Origin: Balanoglossus misakiensis
Taxonomy: Eukaryota > Hemichordata
Direction of reading: 5' to 3'
Length of the DNA: 64,000 nucleotides
Assembly (NCBI GenBank): GCA_040954595.2
Contig: CM082595.2
Location: 5,766,001-5,830,000, forward strand
Part shown: positions 1 to 19,247 of the stretch, piece after piece
How positions within the stretch are numbered: position 1 is the first letter of the stretch
Layout of the letters: every line of letters starts with the position of its first letter
The notes under the pieces: model-generated
The model's database searches: none
Told to the model about the DNA's origin: nothing
The model's input: the letters and a program-made list of their open reading frames with translations, nothing else
Translations under genes and position numbers: made by a program

Positions 1-240
1 CATGTGAGAAGCACTTTTAATAATGTCTGCCTTACCTTTGTGTGCATTCATCCACTATCTTGTTCAGAACATGGTGACAGTGTTCGCCAGATAACACTGT
101 GTTTAAAACGATAATGGAATACTGGAAAAAAAACCCAGATATGATTTAATTATGCCCCATGTTTTGAGCATGTTGTTTTGGTAAATATGTGAATTAGCAG
201 TTAGTTGACACGGGATTGCTACCAGGGTAATCATCTTTTC

Positions 241-351
241 TGAACAACTGCATCAATGCACGAACAAGTATACCGTACATTACTTAATCAACGATTGAAC
301 AACTGCATCAATGCACGAACAAGTATACCGTACATTACTTACATCAACGAT
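241..351. repeat. Tandem duplication, 55 bp unit x 2
   Basis: Units 241-295 and 296-351 share TGAACAACTGCATCAATGCA and the following CGAACAAGTATACCGTACAT, differing only by a small indel near the end. The near identity indicates a recent duplication. Confidence 0.9.
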
Positions 352-594
352 TGAACTCATGATTGACCAACTGGTCGATTGACTATACTCACCTCTTCAT
401 AGCTACAATTCAAGACCTGCAACTGGTCAAAGTCTTTGTCCATGACTGAAATGGGTGGATCCCTGACACAGGCCGGTTTGCTGTCTGCTAGTTCAGGGAC
501 ATCAAGGGTGCAGTAGGCTACTTTGTGTTCTATTCCAAAGACTGCCCGGCTGTCAATGTTACAACAAGAAATGTGTTACATCACATGAATATGT

Positions 595-673
595 AGCTCT
601 GCATACAGGTCTGTGTGTTCCTGGCGTTGCAGGCCGTGTAACGCCAGGAACACACAGACCTGTACGCAGAGCT
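595..673. repeat. Perfect-stem hairpin, about 34 bp arms
   Basis: Arms 595-628 and 640-673 are reverse complements except for one base (GCATACAGG against CCTGTACGC), with an 11 bp loop. Less perfect pairing continues outward (ACATCACA against TGTGTGAT-type sequence near 579 and 685). It lies in the 5' flank of ALDH4A1 and is probably a small fold-back element. Confidence 0.85.
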
Positions 674-1783
674 AATGAATATGGTGTGATGTTCTGAACA
701 TTTGATGTTATGTACTTGATAGCTGACTCCAGACAACAAGTATTCATTTGTTTTTAGTATATACATGTGATACATTTCTGTTTCCCATGAAAAGAACACA
801 GGTGCAATTGACTTGACCAATGAGATTTCTCAACCAAAACATTTTGGTTTGTATACAAGCGAAAGATGAATAAAAATTAAAACAGGCCTCATCACGATTG
901 TCCATGTGTGTTTCTTAGTCTGTCATCAACTTGAAACCATGGCAATGATCAAGTATCATGTTTGCATCCACTGTATCCCAAAACAGAAGTGGTGGAACTG
1001 ATGGGAGACTTTCTGAAGGCCACACGTAAAATTTGCTTTGGCCCTTCTCCAATGGGCCATTCTCCTGCATTATCCCATCAAAATGAACGTGGACACCTAC
1101 CTCCCCGCCGCAGCGACATCAGTGTGTGCTATAATAACTCGTTTCTTTAGCATTTTGGGGTGTTCGTGTGACTTTGAGTCCTCTGGATCAGTTTTGCAGC
1201 TGGAGCATGTGTAGTTCAGGTCAGGTCAAAGGTTATACCATCAACTTGGCTACTGCATTATTAGTAACCTTGGATTCGCTGTACAAATCAACATTTTGGG
1301 ATAACTTCAGAATTATTCGATTATTAATACATGAAAAATATATGAAAACTACGCTGGTGTATATTTTTGAAAAGTGTCCTTTACTTCACGTATCTTGGTC
1401 TGAAAATGGAAAGTTTTGATTGACCCATATTATAAACGTCATCTTCACGCCTCTGACACGCCCCCATTTGTTGATAAACTGAACGTATGTTTGCAAGAAC
1501 TCTGTTAATTACATTGTTATAATAATCGTTAATACATAAATGGCCGTTAATATGATACTGCTACAAGTTAACTTTGTTGGGTAACACAATTGAAATGAAC
1601 ACATTCACACTGAAATCGAGTACGTCCGTACCGTGTGATCACATGTCAAAGGTTACACATGTATATGTAAGCAACCGGCCGGTCCACCTTTCAACTACAG
1701 TTAGTTGGGCCCCGGACACAGGTCGTGTACACCACACAGGATTTATGTGACAGGCGGTGTTGTCGATAAGATCAGAACAAGTT

Positions 1784-10424
<8,641 letters not shown>

Positions 10425-11716
10425 ACCAACATTGGAGACAAATCACACTAACTATCCCTTAGTTTTTCACACTCAAAAATTCAACGACAGATAGCTCGTG
10501 CAGTTGGCTGAAGTTTCTTCCCTATATCTGAGTATTCTGAAGTAAACTATGATATAATACTTTCACATTGTGTGCTACAAGGGAAAATAAGTTTTAAAGT
10601 GAAGGCTACATTTAGTAACTTGCCATGGCTGGAGTGGTCACAAAAACAGAATGGCTGGGAACTTTTGAGTTCAGAGAATTTTACTGAATCCTGCGTAACT
10701 GTAAATAACCCCAAATCCATGACCACCACTGCTTCACTTGTATTCTTGTGCAGGGTAATTCAATGGCAATCTGTTGTGCAAAAATTCTAGACTTTCCAGT
10801 TTTAATATGGTCACATTGTACATCGTACCCAGTTGACATGGCCAAAGTTTGCCATGTGCTCTGCCGATGAAACAAATCAGTTTATTTCCCAAGCTCACTG
10901 TATCAGTGTTACGTTAGGTCTGCACATCAGCTGACTGGGTCACATTGAAGAAAATGTTTTACCAAACTTGTCAATTACATTTATAGGGTGAATTATACTT
11001 TGGCTGAGTAAATATTTACAAAGGAATAAAAAATAAGCAATATGAACAAATTATCATGCATTGCCAGGTTTCTGTGAAGACTGCAATGACATGTATGCAG
11101 TTGCCAGCTGAGGGTACAACTACATTTAAAACTTGTATTTTTTATGTTTGCTGTGATGGACAAAATATCTATGAATGTTGTATCGTGTGTGATAAAATCC
11201 CATCGTTTAAACTGGATTTGTTATACAATATATTTTGTCAAAACACAAGGTGGCTAAGGCATGTGATTGAAATATGTGGTACTGTTTGTAGAGAGGGGAA
11301 TCATGTAGTTTTGTTTTTGGCTTCGAACACCCCCACCCCTGATCAAATTTACAAAATCAGGATTTCAGAATTCCAAAGCCATTCAGAAGAGTGCATGTGA
11401 AATCCCATACAAGACTGGATTTTTTTAGAACTTTCCATTTATTACCAGGTGATCTTCCAGTATTAGAATTATACAATTGCATTAGCAATTTGTGAGTTGA
11501 ATGTGAACATATACCAAAACCTCTGCTTGAAAATCTGTGATGTATATTTTTGTAGAGATAGATATGCCATGAATTCCTTAGGGTATTGGGAGAATGTGCA
11601 GTGAATTTTAGACTATTGGTAATTCATGTATACAAAGCGTACTGTGGTTACTTCAATTATGGAAATGGAAACTGTTCTGTATCGTGTTAGTTCAACCTTT
11701 TGAGGGTGTGCTTTGT

Positions 11717-11760
11717 AATAAACACCAGTTATAATGGTGAGGTTCTTGGTGTACAATAAA
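11717..11760 (+). terminator. Probable ALDH4A1 polyadenylation signals
   Basis: Two AATAAA hexamers, at 11717-11722 and 11755-11760, lie about 1.3 kb after the ALDH4A1 stop and before the convergent B3GALT6 tail. A weaker AT-rich candidate (GGAATAAAAAATAAG) lies near 11023. Which is used cannot be read from sequence alone. Confidence 0.5.
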
Positions 11761-12031
11761 ATTGATGGGCTTCATCTTGACTGCCAATTTTGTCTCAGTT
11801 TTCTGCTCGTTATTTCCATTATTTCAATAACTTTTATTGCCACACAAAGTAGTGGATTCACATCAATGACATTACTATGATGCAAGGTCATGCACGGGTC
11901 ATGAAAGTAGCCCAATGCACAAGAGAGTTGACTTGTATATTGCTGTGGTACGCAGCTGTATCACAGCGAACTTGTATAAGGTGCTGCGAAACAGAATGAC
12001 ATAAAGCTTTCTGGGTGTTGTTTGGTAATAA

Positions 12032-12037
12032 TTTATT
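12032..12037 (-). terminator. Candidate B3GALT6 polyadenylation signal
   Basis: TTTATT on the plus strand reads AATAAA on the minus strand, about 265 nt past the B3GALT6 stop. With the ALDH4A1 signals at 11717-11760 it puts two convergent 3' ends within about 300 bp. Confidence 0.4.
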
Positions 12038-12301
12038 TGATTAAAATTGTATTTGTTCACAAGAAATGTTACGCTGAAATAAATGACAAGAATAACAAGG
12101 CACAATATAATTTAGAATAAAAACTGGCTGCTGTAAAAAGTGCTGAAGATTGTCCATCACATTGACCAAGAGAGTCGCTTGTTTGTGAAATGCCATCATT
12201 TAATAAAATATACAAAATACTGAAAAACTTCTTGAGATTAAACTACTACGACAAGTCCATACAAACAATTTGCATAAAGCCACATAAAAAGGGACAGTTA
12301 G

Positions 12302-13309
12302 CTATGGTATACCCATCTCACGCACGCAGCATTGAGACGGTGGTTTGTCCCAGTCATAAACGTACGACTTGCGAACCTGTACTTCTTGAGCACACAATCT
12401 CTTGGAAGTCATCAACTGCATATGCTTTTCGAACATCATTTCCGGTGTCTGTTTGTGTGTGACGATGTAGGCGTTATTGCAGCCCCGCGATTTGTACTCC
12501 GTGTCGAAGCGAGTGTCGTGAATCCTGTTGACGTCGACGGGCGCCAACCACGCCCCGAGCGAAACGTCTTCGTTGTTGTAGAGTTTCAGGTAATCGGCGT
12601 TTCTGGCTACGTAATGTACCAAGTCACTGGAGAGCACGTAGCCACCACCGAGGGCGTACGGCAGGTAGTGATCGCACAGCTTCCAGTCGGGTTCGGCCCA
12701 TTTGGTCCTTTTCTTCGCTCTCGCGCGTCCGTCGAAGAATCCCCAGCACAGACGTTCCGGAAGCATGGTGCGCAATTCCTCGGAAATAACACCGAGCCTC
12801 GCGAACGTGTCATCGTCCGCTTTCAACACAAACGCGAAATCGACATTCTGATCCAGCCACGCGTACATTAACAGCAGTTTCCTCGTCAAGGCGGTGTACG
12901 AATCCTGTAGATCCTCCAGCAGCAACAGATCGTGATATTGCACCTGCTCTGCTTGTAATTTGTCCCTTTCTTGTTGTCCTAACCCGGCTACACCGATCAC
13001 AAACCTCTGCAAAACGTCATCTCGGGGATACGACAACAACCATGTCTGCCGTACGGCATTTCGGCGATCTACATTACCCGGTCCTGTCATGATCATCACA
13101 ACTAAAAATGCTTGAATTTTTCTGGGGGAATCTGTGTGACTCAGCTGTTCCTTCTTTGTAACTTGAGATGGTTTGTCCTTGGAGTCGCGGCAGCGAGAAC
13201 AGTCATCAGAAATATTGCACTGAGAGAGGTAGAGTAATATCACAAAGAAGAAGATGATAGGCAACAGTTTCAGCACCGTGGCAGTGTGTAGTTTAGGCAT
13301 CCTTGGCAT
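12302..13309 (-). CDS. B3GALT6: Beta-1,3-galactosyltransferase 6 (galactosyltransferase II), 335 aa, single coding exon
   Basis: This Golgi type II enzyme adds the second galactose of the glycosaminoglycan linker tetrasaccharide, so it is needed for heparan and chondroitin sulfate proteoglycans. Seen: a short cytosolic tail, a signal anchor near residues 14-29 (VLKLLPIIFFFVILLYL), then the GT31 domain with RRNAVRQTW, the DxD-type metal site FVLKADDDTFARL, the block LPYALGGGYVLSSDLVHY, EDVSLGAWLAPVDV, FDTEYKSRGC and the C-terminal YVYDWDKPPSQCC. Human B3GALT6 has 329 aa and is also intronless in its coding part. The frame stays open to an ATG at 13351, but a good acceptor (minus strand TTTCTACTTCAG, exon beginning at 13321) places the likely start at 13309, with 12 nt of 5' UTR in this exon. 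A non-coding first exon should lie upstream; a weak donor candidate (GTGAGT) is near 13974 on the minus strand. It converges with ALDH4A1 and diverges from UBE2J2. Confidence 0.95.
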   Translation of the reverse strand: MPRMPKLHTATVLKLLPIIFFFVILLYLSQCNISDDCSRCRDSKDKPSQVTKKEQLSHTDSPRKIQAFLVVMIMTGPGNVDRRNAVRQTWLLSYPRDDVLQRFVIGVAGLGQQERDKLQAEQVQYHDLLLLEDLQDSYTALTRKLLLMYAWLDQNVDFAFVLKADDDTFARLGVISEELRTMLPERLCWGFFDGRARAKKRTKWAEPDWKLCDHYLPYALGGGYVLSSDLVHYVARNADYLKLYNNEDVSLGAWLAPVDVNRIHDTRFDTEYKSRGCNNAYIVTHKQTPEMMFEKHMQLMTSKRLCAQEVQVRKSYVYDWDKPPSQCCVREMGIP

Positions 13310-14705
13310 CTGATCACACACCTGAAGTAGAAACAAAGTGTATGGTAACATTGTTTACAGATGACATTTCAATAGTATATTAACCATCCAAAAATTACCC
13401 CTCCTCCCATCTCAGCCAATAGACTACATCTGGTTCTTTGTGGTAAGATCTAATTTGGAATTGATTGATGTCTCATTGGTAGATTGTTGGATAAGGATGT
13501 GTAACTGCTGCCATGGAAACCATACCTGTTATAAATAATCATTTCAGACATTTTTGTATCCTATATAAACCTCAAAGGCATATACACACACGTGGCGAAA
13601 AACCTGACCCTCTCAACCCAAAAATAGCTACCCACAGCCAGGCCAGCAGACATAGACGGACAATAGCGTTTACATGTATACACCACATTGCTATTTAAAT
13701 TTTAATTGCAGTGTACCTCAGTGTTTTCAATAGACAATTCAAATCATATGGAAGTATATTTAGGCATTATTTTGAAATCATTGCTATTTCTGTTGCACTC
13801 AAGAAATATATTTAGAATCAGCCATATTGATTAAAGTACTTGTATGTGTTTTGAATCATTCCTCACATATCTTTATATACATTAAAAATATGCACAGAAG
13901 TTGTGAATAATTCATGTAATGCTTCCAAACGTAGTTAACACCAGAACAGAAATGTATGGTAATAGTCTACTCACAAAGTGCAAGTCTTTCTGTGGCAGAA
14001 CCGCACTATCTGCCATCCACAGACACAGGTGTGTCTGGGCATAAACTGAAGAGTTGAGATGCAAGGGAGTTGATGACTCACCAGTTATGCAAATGAATGA
14101 TACAGTCCCAACACCGTACAACAACTAAACTGTACGGGAAAGTTCCCGCACTAGTTGTAGCAGTGTTGTAGCAGAGATGTTACGGCAACACCTCTTTTGT
14201 TGGTTAATTGATGTTTTTTGTCTTAGTTTACGGCAACTACAAAGGTTCCCGTAGTTTGAAACAAAAGAATGTGTGCTCCATTACGGCAATTTGGGGCAGG
14301 TGTTACGGCAAGAAGGGCTAATGGGGAGGTGATTATCACCCTGATGTGAACAATAGTTGTAGCAATGTCTATGTGTGATAATGAGCTCCACCCAGGTGGA
14401 TTTTGCTTGGTTGGGGGCAATTAATGTCCTGGCCTCACTAAGCAAATAAATTCCTTCTAAATCTTGATAGCGAGCAAGTCAGTTGTCAACCTTACTAATA
14501 TTTCCCGTCTCAGTAGCTGTACATACGCTATGCAGGGCTAGCTGATGGGCTTCAAAGTTTTGTGTTGTGACCTATGCAGAACGCAAGCGGTTCTAAAAAT
14601 AAACTTCCATAACAACATGTACACTTGGCGTAAGTTGGCAGGGTATTGACTAATATGTTGCAATTGTTTGTATCAATGTACATTTTGAGACAACTAGGGC
14701 AAGGC

Positions 14706-15241
14706 TAGCTGCAATGATTGTAGCGGCCGGTGCTGCTTGGTTGACTGGTGTGCAGCATAACCGCTACAAGGCCTTGTGTGTAATTTTCCAATCAACTTTC
14801 GGTCGTCAGCTCAGTTATGGGGTTTAACTCTTACCTCCGATAACATTTGAAAACCGAACGGGTGCATCCCCCCCAAAAAACACCTCCGACGCCCAAATTT
14901 CCCCCAAAATTGTCCTGCTTCCATTAAAAAAACGATAAATCCACTGAAGTTTCGCCGATGTTTACAAACTTTGTCCGCCATGTTTGCTCCAACATGGCGG
15001 AACACATCGGCGAAACTTCAGTGGATTTATCGTTTTTTTAATGGAAGCAGGACAATTTTGGGGGAAATTTGGGCGTCGGAGGTGTTTTTTTGGGGGTGCA
15101 CCCGTTCGGTTTTCAAATGTTATCGGAGGTAAGAGTTAAACCCCATAACTGAGCTGACGACCGAAAGTTGATTGGAAAATTACACACAAGGCCTTGTAGC
15201 GGTAATGCACCTAGCAGCACCCGCTACAATCATTGCAGCTA
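14706..15241. mobile_element. 536 bp near-palindromic fold-back element with 9 bp target duplication
   Basis: Two arms of about 260 bp are almost perfect reverse complements, meeting at CCGCCATGTT-TGCTCC-AACATGGCGG near 14978-15001. Outer ends are TAGCTGCAATGATTGTAGCG and its complement. The direct repeat GGGCAAGGC flanks it exactly at 14697-14705 and 15242-15250. A 9 bp duplication with very long terminal repeats fits the Mutator (MULE) type; this is inference. The outer arms differ by small insertions near 14727-14760. It has no coding capacity and lies inside the 14101-17482 element. Confidence 0.85.
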
Positions 15242-15743
15242 GGGCAAGGCCAACAACCTGATCAGGATATTCAAATTAGGTAAAGACGCACTCAAAACAG
15301 CAATTATAATTACAGGACGTGTGCGTGCCATGCTGGTGACCAAATAGACGCAGACGGACCTCCCTGGCATTAGTGATACCCCGAGTAATAAAACACCTGT
15401 TGTTTTGATTACCTTGTCAATATGTGTAAATTTGGCAACAATGTGTTGCAAACCTGACGCTATCAAGCAGAGACATGGCCCAGTGAAAGTCCAAATAATT
15501 CAGAGTGAACCATGGTGCGATGTGTATTTTGAGTTTGTCTGTTTTTTGCACAAGAATTCTGCAGAGTTGTGAATAAAGTTGCAGTTCCATTTTGTGCGCA
15601 TGTGTTGAGTTTGGCAGGAGGCCGTAATTGAAATGACTGTCTTCTAAGTTTTGGTGTGGGAAACACCTCTGACACCACTATGCATATCAGAGTGCCTGAA
15701 ACTTTTGGACCCATGTGCTTTTTATTTACATGATGAAATCGGC

Positions 15744-15990
15744 CACATGTTGACCTCGTAATTTATTCAAATTATTATTCACGTCAAAAGCCGTTAGACA
15801 CGGCAGCAGGACGTCTAGCCGCTCATCTTTTTACCAGGTCGATCGATCGATACTACGGGCACTACCACACATGTTGACCTCGTAATTTATGCAAAGTATT
15901 ATTCACATCAAAAGCCGTTTGACACAGGTGGAGGACGTCTAGGCCCGGTCTTGCCGGCCACTCATCTTTTACCACCATGATTTGACCATT
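15744..15990. repeat. Diverged tandem duplication, about 124 bp unit x 2
   Basis: Units begin at 15744 and 15868 with CACATGTTGACCTCGTAATT and share CAAAAGCCGTT(A/T)GACAC and GGACGTCTAG. It is part of the interior of the 3.4 kb element. Confidence 0.8.
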
Positions 15991-18349
15991 TGGCAAGTGC
16001 TCTGAAATAATAGGACTAGTTTCACGTCGTGAATGTACGTTCGCAGTAATAAGTTTCTCATGAATATTCACGCACCCGAGAGCTTGACAAAGACGCATTT
16101 GGACTAAACCACTATACCAGTGTATTTTGTTGAAAGTTCAGCGATCAATACTGTCATGCATGCCCGCTCGTAGTAATCACTTTGTTGTCAACTTTTTTAT
16201 TTCAGGAATGTTGATTAAACAATACATTGAACTGGCTGGATTTGAACAGAAAATGTTAAAATTTTACATGTGAATTTGAAACTTACCATCAATTCATTCA
16301 CTGCGGCCACCCCCTCTCTGTCTGGATATAAAGGTCGCTCATTGAATGTATTTTATCAGGCGCGGACTTTGGGGGCAAGAGGTAGCCAGACAATGATTGA
16401 CAGGCAAATTGTATCCAAATTCTGCCAAGTGCAGGGGCTTGCTTAGACTAAACAAATTGCGTGAATATATAATGAGTAAACATGTAGGTCATTCATCCCA
16501 AACCGGCCAACTAACTGCTGCCAGTCACTTCCCATCATGTTCAAGCACTGCCCGTCGGAAAATGAGTGTATATCCATTGCTGTATAATAGAATATTGAAA
16601 TAATACAGACCATTACTACTTATGAAACCCTTCAAAATTATAGTCAAGACTCTCAAAACTTGTCTGTTCTAAAGATCAAACTGCAGCGGATCGTGGTACT
16701 GCAGGCCAACATTATTTTGTAAACAAGCCTACTATTTATTATCAGGGTCTTCATGTAAGGGGGGGGGGGCAGCAGGTCAAAAAAAAAAGAAAGCCAATGT
16801 CTTTTAAGCTAAACACAATTGTGAAATGCGTCATTGTGTTTGATTTTCCATTGGTCATGCTGTATCTCTCAAATATTAATTGGTCCAGCTCCTTGAAAGA
16901 AAAGAAACCCCAGCAAAACATGTGCATTCTACAACACTGGGGTAGGGATGTGTTGACCTCTGTTCATGTCCACAGACTGTTCTGTTACCAAGAGAGTTCA
17001 GACTTTGTCGATGAACATAACATCATTCCAAAACTGACTTCATTGGTATTTGATGTCAGCCCTTTGCCATTTTATTTTTAGACAGAGCTTCTTTTGTAAA
17101 CTTTGTGATACAATGTTGCAGTGACCTGTTGCAAAAATGTTGCCTCTAGTTCTAGACCTGTCAATCACTCTAGTTGTAGCAAAATAATCAACACCTTGAA
17201 CAAAAGGCATCACTCTGTGGGGGCTAATTGACAGGTGTTGCAGCAGTATTTACGGGTAGAGGTGTTAAGCTTCCCTTGTTAATGGCTTGCCCTAAAGGAG
17301 TTGCCGTAGTTTTTACGGAAATGTAACAAAAGGAAATGGGCCTCAGACAATTGTTGCAGCAAACTCTGCTACAACTAACAATAGTTCCCGTAGGGGTTCC
17401 CGTAGGGGTTCCCGTAGGGTTGACGTACTACTTGCCGTATTCAGAAATGTACAAATAGTTGTTCTGTTCTGTTGGGACTGTACATCTGGTCACCTTACAT
17501 ACAGAGACCCACTCAGGTTACTAATGTGCAGCCACATGGACAAATCTCTGTGTCTTGTATCCATTTCTGAAAGAGGAAAGCAAATGTTTGAAGAATAAAA
17601 TAGTTCAAAGGTACGTACACAGAATGTCAGTTATGCAAACAACATATGTTGCCAATATTCTCCATATTCTCCACATAAATATCTGAAGATGGTGTAGCAT
17701 GTTAAAGGTTTCACAGATATCTCAAGCATTAATAGTTAATCTGCATTTTCTGATAAATTTGTTGAATAATGAATATTACATATTCATCCTTCCAGTTATA
17801 AAGGATCATTGCTAGGGGGCGCTCTATACATTATGTGAGAGGAGTGTCCCAGAGTGGGAATTAACCTAGTAAACTCTAATATTGTGATACTGGTAGATAA
17901 AATTGTCTATTTTTACATTGCATTAAAGTTAAGTAGTATTTGTATTTCTCACAGATGGAGTTATTTCTATGACAACCAGTGTTCTTTATCATAGAATTGT
18001 TGGTGACATCCAATTGCTATGACAATAATCACAATTGATGTCACATATGCTATAAAGATGAAGACTTCAAGAATATGGATTACAAACAATTCAACTTCAA
18101 GGGGGATGGGACCTTTAATTTGCCCAGGTCACAGCTTCCGGTATCACAAAGCACCGTGTACATAACATATTAGCAAAAAAACGCGACGAAATCTACCAGT
18201 CCATTACTCACTGTGTCAAAGAGCATGTTGAGAATCTTATTCTATGAAGATATAAGAGAAGACATGATACATTCACGCAAAAACCTCTTCAGAACCCAAG
18301 TCTCAATGTTATACACACACAACAGGAACCTTCATCTTTCAGCGAACGA

Positions 18350-18700
18350 GCCGAAAGGTGAAGGGTCACGGTCGCCATTTAAGACCACTTAGCTCGTGAA
18401 AATAACAAATAATGTTTTTTTGGGAGAAATTGCCAAATATCATGCGTTGTTAGCGCCCAAGATTGACCTATAAATTTTTTCACAACATTGCGAGGTTAGC
18501 TTGTCACTTTTCTTCTGCTTGTTCTAAAATAATGTTATCTTTCAGTTTGTTATTTATTTTGAGACACTTGGGGTGTCCATTACGATTTTCTATTCTTGGA
18601 GTACGGGGAATACGTCGACACACTCCCCTGACGTCTACGAATTTCCGCAATTCGTGGATTTAAATCCGGCAAACAAGATCATTTGCCTTTTGGGGTAAAG
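18350..18700 (+). promoter_or_regulatory. Candidate UBE2J2 promoter and 5' UTR exon, with donor at 18701
   Basis: A strong splice donor (GGTAAAG|GTAAGT, GT at 18701) sits 547 bp before the first coding exon of UBE2J2. That coding exon begins exactly at the ATG after an acceptor, so an upstream non-coding exon is required. A GGTCGCCATTT motif near 18370 resembles a YY1-type core promoter element in reverse orientation, and CpGs occur around 18600-18650. The 5' limit of the exon is not determinable. Confidence 0.5.
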
Positions 18701-19055
18701 GTAAGTTGTTTACACTGTCTCCTTCGCCGTAGTGATTGAGATTTCGGTGTGTGTTCGATGTGGTCGTTTGGTCTTTTGCAATGTACACCACGACACTGTA
18801 AATAGAAAACAACAAGAAATCACTGGCCTTGTGACATTGTGTAATACCGAACGTAATATTCGTACGCAAATTACTGATATGTTATCTGTTTGTCAGTTTT
18901 TTTATATATCACATATCCTCCCTGGTCCATTCTGATCGAAATATTTCATTGATCTTGTCAGTGATGAAGTTACCATTCAGTCAATTTACTATGCCATATT
19001 GTTGCTTTATCCCATCCCATGCCACAGTTTCTATATCTCAAAATTTTATTCCATT

Positions 19056-19215
19056 TTAAGGTCACCTATGGAGAATTAGCTATAGTTACCATGGCAAATT
19101 GAGATCTAGCCAATAACATATTTTCAGTGGGTGGCACACACGAAAAAAAGAGCGCCACCATATGTTCTTTAGAACACTCAAATACACCATTTCAGCCATA
19201 TATGATATCCATGTC
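19056..19215. mobile_element. Degenerate TTAA-ended MITE copy before UBE2J2 coding exon 1
   Basis: Reverse-complement relative of 21856-22054. Shared blocks are GCTATAGTTACCATGGCAAA, TTGAGATCTAGCCAAT, GTGGGTGGCACAC and AGAGCGCCAC. TTAA lies at 19056-19059, but the terminal GGTATAC is lost. It ends about 30 bp before the first coding exon, in the 5' UTR intron. Confidence 0.7.
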
Positions 19216-19247
19216 AGTTTCATTCCCCCTTTCTCTCAATTGCACAG

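Larger units (their letters stand above)
14101..17482. mobile_element. 3.4 kb inverted-repeat element, non-autonomous, TA-flanked
   Basis: Left end TACAGTCCCAACA at 14101-14113 and its exact reverse complement at 17470-17482. Similarity continues inward (ACAACTA...TGTAC). Subterminal regions on both sides carry repeated TTACGGCAA/TTGCCGTA, GTTGTAGCAG and GTTCCCGTAG motifs, the last three times in a row at 17392-17420, as expected for transposase-binding sites. TA at the ends suggests a Tc1/mariner-type duplication. No transposase ORF is visible. The alternative is two separate short elements in inverted orientation. Confidence 0.6.
13322..18349. other. Divergent intergenic region between B3GALT6 and UBE2J2
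   Basis: Apart from the nested transposon (14101-17482), this region holds no recognisable gene. It should contain the non-coding 5' exon of B3GALT6 and both promoters. A G-rich run lies near 16760 and an A-rich run directly after it. Confidence 0.6.

Noticed and set aside
12332-12871. 179-codon plus-strand ORF
   Set aside because: Antisense shadow of the B3GALT6 coding exon.
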